Of a stretch of 19,010 bases of DNA, positions 15,619 to 19,010 are shown in pieces. The DNA is from Gammaproteobacteria bacterium (GTDB taxonomy: Bacteria; Pseudomonadota; Gammaproteobacteria; DRLM01), in NCBI GenBank assembly GCA_015490395.1, contig WFXX01000086.1, positions 1 to 19,010 of the forward strand, read 5' to 3'. The notes under the pieces are model-generated. The model searched no databases. It was not told where the DNA came from and saw nothing but the letters and a program-made list of their open reading frames with translations. A program made the translations under genes and the position numbers. Each line of letters starts with the position of its first letter. Position 1 is the stretch's first letter.

Positions 15619-16188
15619 TCAGCCCGCCGCGCGATGTGGGCGTGCCGCCTCGGCGTTCCGACGCCGCTCCACCAGAGCTAGGGAGCCGAAGAGAAGGGCG
15701 CTGTAGAACGCATCGCCCATCAGGGCATTGCCCAAGAAGGGCAGGGCGGCGACGTAGGCGGCCACGAGCCCTTCCCAGGTGCGCGGGTAGAGGTCGCCCA
15801 GGGCCCACACGCCCCAGTTGGTAATCAGGAAGAAGAGGACCGAGCTAGCCAGGGTGGCCGCGGCCACGGAGAGGGGGCGGCGCCTGCCGCGCAGCCAGAA
15901 GCCCAGGAGGCTCACGGCCAAGAGGGCCCCGTAGACCACCGGCAGGGTGCGATGGAAGGCCACGGAGGGGTCGCCCGCCAGCAGCCCCAGGGCCAGGTCG
16001 CTGAGGGCCATGGCTGCCAGGGGCAGCAGCAGGGCGAGGCGTCGGTCGGGTAGGCAGGCCCCGGCGAACAGGGCCATGGCCGTCACGGGGGCGAAGTTGG
16101 GTGGGTGGGGCAGCAGCCGGGCGAGCGCGGCGGCTAGGACAAGGCCGAGCATCAGCGGCGTCAGGTTCCGGGCATCCGGGCGGCTCAT
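15619..16188 (-). CDS. DUF6580 family multi-pass membrane protein, putative transport component
   Basis: A 189-residue protein with about five or six hydrophobic helices. The diagnostic segment near the N-terminus is PHPPNFAPVTAMALFAG, followed by LPLAAMALSDLALGLL; TNWGVWALG and NALMGDAFYSALLFG mark the C-terminal half. Proteins of this group are unstudied and are thought to be transporter components of the vitamin-uptake S-component type (inference from fold-like features, not shown here). AAGGAGAG lies ten bases before the ATG at 16188, and a TACAAT -10 (minus strand, 16239-16244) lies 50 bases upstream without a good -35. It is divergent from the metal-responsive promoter; no cobalamin or thiamine riboswitch was recognised in between. 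Confidence 0.8.
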   Translation of the reverse strand: MSRPDARNLTPLMLGLVLAAALARLLPHPPNFAPVTAMALFAGACLPDRRLALLLPLAAMALSDLALGLLAGDPSVAFHRTLPVVYGALLAVSLLGFWLRGRRRPLSVAAATLASSVLFFLITNWGVWALGDLYPRTWEGLVAAYVAALPFLGNALMGDAFYSALLFGSLALVERRRNAEAARPHRAAG

Positions 16189-16317
16189 GAGGCGACTCTC
16201 CTTAAATCTTCTGATCTCTGGCCGTGGCTGGACGATCTATTGTAGCCCATGCCGAGGGCGCATCCCGGGACGGGTCGCCCGTGCCACGACGCGGACGGAG
16301 CACGTGGCGGAAGGCGC

Positions 16318-16348
16318 TTGACCTTATAGCCGCCTATAGGGGCAACAT
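16318..16348 (+). promoter_or_regulatory. MerR-family metal-responsive promoter and operator
   Basis: TTGACC (16318-16323) is separated by a long 19-base spacer from a weak -10 (CAACAT, 16343-16348). The spacer holds the dyad CCTTATAG (16322-16329) and CTATAGGG (16334-16341), matching at seven of eight pairs. An overlong spacer filled by a dyad is the hallmark of MerR-type activators; the CTATAG half-sites resemble those of PbrR/CadR/ZntR-type regulators. The regulator gene is not in the window. Confidence 0.7.
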
Positions 16349-16398
16349 CCTTCGTTATGGCTACGGATGCGGGTCGGAGTGCCGGCACGAGGGGGTGC

Positions 16399-17187
16399 GT
16401 GTCGGAAGGTGCGGTCCGTTGGGGCATCGGCCGCCGGGGTTTGCCCCTGGCGCCGCTGGTGCTGGGTGCCGCGGTGGCGGCGTTGGCGGTGCCTGCGATG
16501 GCACACGACCCCCTCTTCGGCCTGGGTGCCCAGGTGCTCTACAAGGACGGCATCGCGGCTTCCCTCCAGTGGCGGGTGGCGCAGGCAGGGCCTCGGCGCG
16601 CGCAGGAGGCCGGCCTGGCGCTGACCTACGGCATCACGGGCGACTGGGCGGCAGGGTTGGAGCTACCTTGGGAGCTAGCGGGGGGCGGGGGGCGAGGCGA
16701 CTTGCGCCTCTTCACCAAGTACCGCTTTTGGCGGCGCGACGCCCTGGGGGTGCAGGAGTCGGCCGCCCTGGCGCTTAGGGTCGGCCTGGACGGGGGCGCC
16801 ACGGCTCCGGTTCTGGGTCTCGCTTACGGATACGAGAGCCGCAGGTGGTACCGCTGGGCCAGCGTGCGCTGGCACCACTCCGGCAGCGATGCGAGCACGG
16901 GAGGCGATAGGCTCCTGCTGGACCTGGTCGGCGGCTGGCGGCCGCGGCCCGGGGGCTACCTGGAGCCCGACGCCGTGTGGCTGCTGGAGCTCAACGGCGA
17001 GCTCGTGCGCCGCGCCCAGCTGGGTGGAGCGGCGGGCGCGGAGTGGTTTCTCGCGCCGGGCCTCTTCTGGACGCTGCGCAACTATGCCGTCAAGGCGGGC
17101 GTGCAGGTGCCGGTGCACCGCGACCTGGAGGGGCCACGGCCGCCTACCCGATGGCGGGCGCTGCTGGTGTTCGAGGGGCATTGGTAA
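16399..17187 (+). CDS. Outer-membrane beta-barrel protein of a metal-responsive operon
   Basis: A 262-residue protein. The signal peptide is residues 1-35 (hydrophobic core LPLAPLVLGAAVAALAVP, cleavage AMA), giving a mature N-terminus HDPLFGLG. The body has typical barrel strands: ALTYGITGDWAAGLELPWEL, LFTKYRFWRRDALGVQESAAL, LGLAYGYESRRWYRWASVRW, YLEPDAVWLLELNGELV and LFWTLRNYAVKAGVQVPV. I have seen this kind of barrel beside heavy-metal genes, but no transported substrate is established. The GTG at 16399 is preferred: it has GAGGG five bases upstream, and the ATG at 16357 would fall at the predicted transcription start. The HMA and MerT-like genes follow at 22 and 54 bases, so it heads their operon. 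Confidence 0.82.
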   Translation: MSEGAVRWGIGRRGLPLAPLVLGAAVAALAVPAMAHDPLFGLGAQVLYKDGIAASLQWRVAQAGPRRAQEAGLALTYGITGDWAAGLELPWELAGGGGRGDLRLFTKYRFWRRDALGVQESAALALRVGLDGGATAPVLGLAYGYESRRWYRWASVRWHHSGSDASTGGDRLLLDLVGGWRPRPGGYLEPDAVWLLELNGELVRRAQLGGAAGAEWFLAPGLFWTLRNYAVKAGVQVPVHRDLEGPRPPTRWRALLVFEGHW

Positions 17188-17209
17188 GTGAGTAAAGGAG
17201 GGCCGGAGG

Positions 17210-17530
17210 ATGCGCGTGCGGTGCGGACTGCTGGGTGTCTTCCTACTGTTGCTACCGCTGGCCGCATCGGCCGGTGGCGTGCGCTATGTGATGCGGGTGG
17301 ACGGTCTGGCCTGCTCCTTCTGTGCCTACGGCGTGGAGAAGAAGTTGAAGGCCATCGAGGGTGTGGAGCGCGTGGATGTGGACCTCGACCGGGGGTTGGT
17401 GGTGGTGGATGCCCGCGAGGGACTGGTCCTGACCGAGGAGGCCATGCGCAGCCTGATGCGCGATGCCGGCTTCACCTTCCGGGGCATGCGCCTTGTGCCC
17501 GTGCAAGCGGGACAGGAGACGCCCCCGTGA
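17210..17530 (+). CDS. Periplasmic heavy-metal-associated (HMA) protein, MerP-like
   Basis: A 106-residue protein. Residues 1-21 are a signal peptide ending ASA. A single HMA fold follows: YVMRVDGLACSFCAYGVEKKL, with metal-binding Cys35 and Cys38 in CSFC, then IEGVERVDVDLDRGLVVVDAREG and MRSLMRDAGFTF. The GMTCxxC of MerP is GLACSFC here. The protein should bind a soft metal in the periplasm and pass it to a membrane partner, as MerP passes mercury to MerT. AAGGAGGG lies about eight bases before the ATG. It is the middle gene of the barrel-HMA-MerT-like operon. Which metal it carries is open: mercury, copper or another thiophilic ion. Confidence 0.88.
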   Translation: MRVRCGLLGVFLLLLPLAASAGGVRYVMRVDGLACSFCAYGVEKKLKAIEGVERVDVDLDRGLVVVDAREGLVLTEEAMRSLMRDAGFTFRGMRLVPVQAGQETPP

Positions 17531-17584
17531 GGAAGCCGGCCTGCAGGAACGGGCTGGCCGCGGGGTGCCGGGCGAGGGGCGGCG

Positions 17585-18007
17585 ATGCGAGGTGGTGCTG
17601 AGCGTGGTGGGGCTGCCCAGTCGGGTCAGAGCACTGCAGGCGGGGCGGCGTGGCTGGCGTTGTTCACCTCCTTGGGCACCCTGATCTGCTGTGCGCTACC
17701 TATCCTGCTGGTGACACTTGGCCTAGGGGCTGCCGTGGCCTCGTTGGTCTCGGCGGCCCCCTTCCTGGTGTGGCTTACCAAGCACAAGGTGTGGGTGTTC
17801 GGCTTCTCGCTGGCCATGCTCCTCCTCTCCGGCTGGCTCCTGCGCCGCGGTAGCCGGCAGTGCCCCTCCGATCCGGCCCTCGCTGCCGCCTGCGTGCGTG
17901 CGCGCCGCTGGAACCTCCGCATCTGGCGGGCCGCGGTGGCAATTTGGGGCATCGGCTTCTTCGCAGCCTACCTGCTGCTGCCGTTGCGCCGGTTGCTGGA
18001 GGGCTGA
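17585..18007 (+). CDS. MerT-like three-helix metal transport protein
   Basis: A 140-residue protein with three predicted helices (about 23-50, 58-86 and 112-134). Helix 1 carries the vicinal pair Cys35-Cys36 in LICCALP, as in MerT. The loop between helices 2 and 3 has a second pair, Cys93 and Cys103 (QCPSDPALAAAC), spaced wider than the usual CKPGEVC of MerT. TKHKVWVFGFSLA follows helix 1, again MerT-like. It should sit in the inner membrane and carry a thiophilic metal handed over by the HMA protein. The ATG at 17585 has GAGGGG five bases upstream. Its last 40 bases overlap the 3' end of the opposing P1B-ATPase gene. No mercuric reductase gene is present in the window. Confidence 0.78.
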   Translation: MRGGAERGGAAQSGQSTAGGAAWLALFTSLGTLICCALPILLVTLGLGAAVASLVSAAPFLVWLTKHKVWVFGFSLAMLLLSGWLLRRGSRQCPSDPALAAACVRARRWNLRIWRAAVAIWGIGFFAAYLLLPLRRLLEG

Positions 18008-19010
18008 GCAGGAGCTGCTTCAGCAGGGGTGGCGCGTGACAGGCGGCCGGCACGCAGGCCGTTGGCGACGGCGGCGATCTCGGAGGCCTCGTGCACGAGC
18101 ACGGCGAAGGCCACGCTGATGCGCCCGAGCACGCCCAAGGGGATGAGCACGGCCAGCACGGCGAGCGCGAAGACGATGTTCTGCAGGCTCACCCGCCGCG
18201 CCTGGCGGCCGAGCTCCAGGGCCTCGGCGACCTTGAGCAGGTCGTCGGCCATGAGGGCGACGTCGGCGGCCTCGATGGCGGCGTCCGTGCCGGCCGCGCC
18301 CATGGCGATGCCGCAGGTGGCGGCGGCCAGCGCCGGGGCGTCGTTGATGCCGTCGCCAACCATGATGACGGCCCCGTGGCGCGCCTCCAACGCGCGCACG
18401 GCCTCCACCTTCTCCTCGGGGCGCAGGCCGGCGCGCACCTCGTCGATGCCCACGGACGCGGCCACGCGCGCGGCCACCTGGGGGTTGTCGCCGGTCAGCA
18501 TCACGCAGCGTACCCCAAGGGCGTGCAGCCGTCGCACGGCCTCCGGCGCCTCCTCGCGGACGCGGTCGGCGAGGGCGATCAGCGCCGCGGCTTGCCCCCC
18601 CGCGTCGGCCAGCACCACCACCGTGTGGCCCTCGGCGGCCAGCGCCTCGCAACGTGCGGCGGCCTCCTCGCCGAGCGCCAGGCCCTCGGCGCCGGGACGG
18701 AGGATGCGCCACGTGCGCCCGTCCACCCGGCCCTCGACGCCGGCGCCCACCAGCGCCCGGAAGCCCCCGGCAGGCGGCGCCTCGATGCCACGGGCGCGGG
18801 CATGACGCACAATGGCCCGCGCCAGCGGGTGCTCCGAGCGCGCCTCGAGCGAGGCGGCGAGGCGCAGGGCCTCCTCGGTAGCGATCCCGGGCGCGAGCGG
18901 CTCGACCGCCGTGACCTCCGGGCGGCCGTGGGTGAGGGTGCCGGTCTTGTCGAAGGCCACCACCCGGATCAGCGCCAGGTGCTCCAGATGGGCGCCGCCC
19001 TTGATCAGGA
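17968..19010 (-). CDS. P1B-type metal-transporting ATPase, N-terminus beyond window
   Basis: About 346 C-terminal residues are visible; the gene enters from the right edge. The order of motifs is LIKGGAHLEHLA, the phosphorylation site VAFDKTGTLTHGRPE, the P1B-specific SEHPLARA, the TGDN loop, and GDGINDAPALAAA for Mg2+. The last helices contain NIVFALAVLAVLIPLG and then VLVHEASEIAAVANGLR. The H-E-A-S segment in the last helix resembles the HEGG/S motif of the P1B-4 (CoaT/CtpD-like) group rather than the DTGATVLVTLN end of ZntA. The membrane CPC or SPC motif lies outside the window, so the metal class is not settled. It pumps metal ions across the inner membrane with ATP. It is convergent with the MerT-like gene and overlaps it by 40 bases. 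Confidence 0.93.
   Translation of the reverse strand, partial: LIKGGAHLEHLALIRVVAFDKTGTLTHGRPEVTAVEPLAPGIATEEALRLAASLEARSEHPLARAIVRHARARGIEAPPAGGFRALVGAGVEGRVDGRTWRILRPGAEGLALGEEAAARCEALAAEGHTVVVLADAGGQAAALIALADRVREEAPEAVRRLHALGVRCVMLTGDNPQVAARVAASVGIDEVRAGLRPEEKVEAVRALEARHGAVIMVGDGINDAPALAAATCGIAMGAAGTDAAIEAADVALMADDLLKVAEALELGRQARRVSLQNIVFALAVLAVLIPLGVLGRISVAFAVLVHEASEIAAVANGLRAGRLSRATPAEAAPAQPSSNRRNGSSR

Noticed and set aside
16189..16356. Possible cobalamin or other vitamin riboswitch upstream of the DUF6580 gene
   Set aside because: No recognisable B12-box or other conserved riboswitch core; the region is better explained by a MerR-type operator on the other strand.

Overview
The window is very GC-rich, densely packed bacterial chromosome. 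Several features point to a proteobacterium, probably a gammaproteobacterium: a diheme cytochrome c4, outer-membrane beta-barrels with signal peptides, a sigma32-like heat-shock promoter, and an argD-argF pair. The species cannot be named from this sequence. No rRNA, intact tRNA, CRISPR array, transposase or integrase was found.

Layout. 1-3142: the 3' part of an MFS transporter, a convergent nitroreductase, a YbhB/PEBP protein and a SAM methyltransferase. 3146-6130: an hsp20-lon heat-shock operon on the minus strand with a good sigma32-type promoter. 6215-7405: a class II aldolase-like pseudoenzyme fused to a Dabb domain, then a 34-residue one-helix membrane protein too short for usual gene callers. 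7693-11106: a four-gene minus-strand operon encoding an outer-membrane barrel with an EF-hand-type loop, a DUF4198 periplasmic protein, a four-helix membrane protein with a His/Met/Asp-rich loop, and an exported FMN-binding protein. It has a promoter, tandem repeats and an upstream mini-ORF. 11126-11778: an extremely His-rich 89-residue protein preceded by a C/A-rich leader and a strong terminator hairpin. 11779-13358: a Sel1-repeat protein divergent from cytochrome c4. 13421-15540: argD-argF. 15619-16188: a DUF6580 membrane protein. 16318-18007: a MerR-type promoter driving an outer-membrane barrel, a periplasmic HMA protein and a MerT-like membrane protein. These converge with a P1B metal ATPase that runs off the window.

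Working together. Two blocks look devoted to metals. The right-hand block (barrel, HMA, MerT-like, P1B-ATPase, MerR-type operator) resembles a metal-resistance or trafficking module. The left-hand block (barrel, DUF4198, 4TM, FMN-binding, with the His-rich protein next door) looks like a metal acquisition or extracytoplasmic flavin electron-transfer module with no function I can name. It is the best candidate for an undescribed system here. Exported proteins of both blocks are predicted to mature with His as residue 1, a recurring metal-ligand arrangement. The metal itself (nickel, copper, iron, mercury or other) cannot be fixed from sequence alone.
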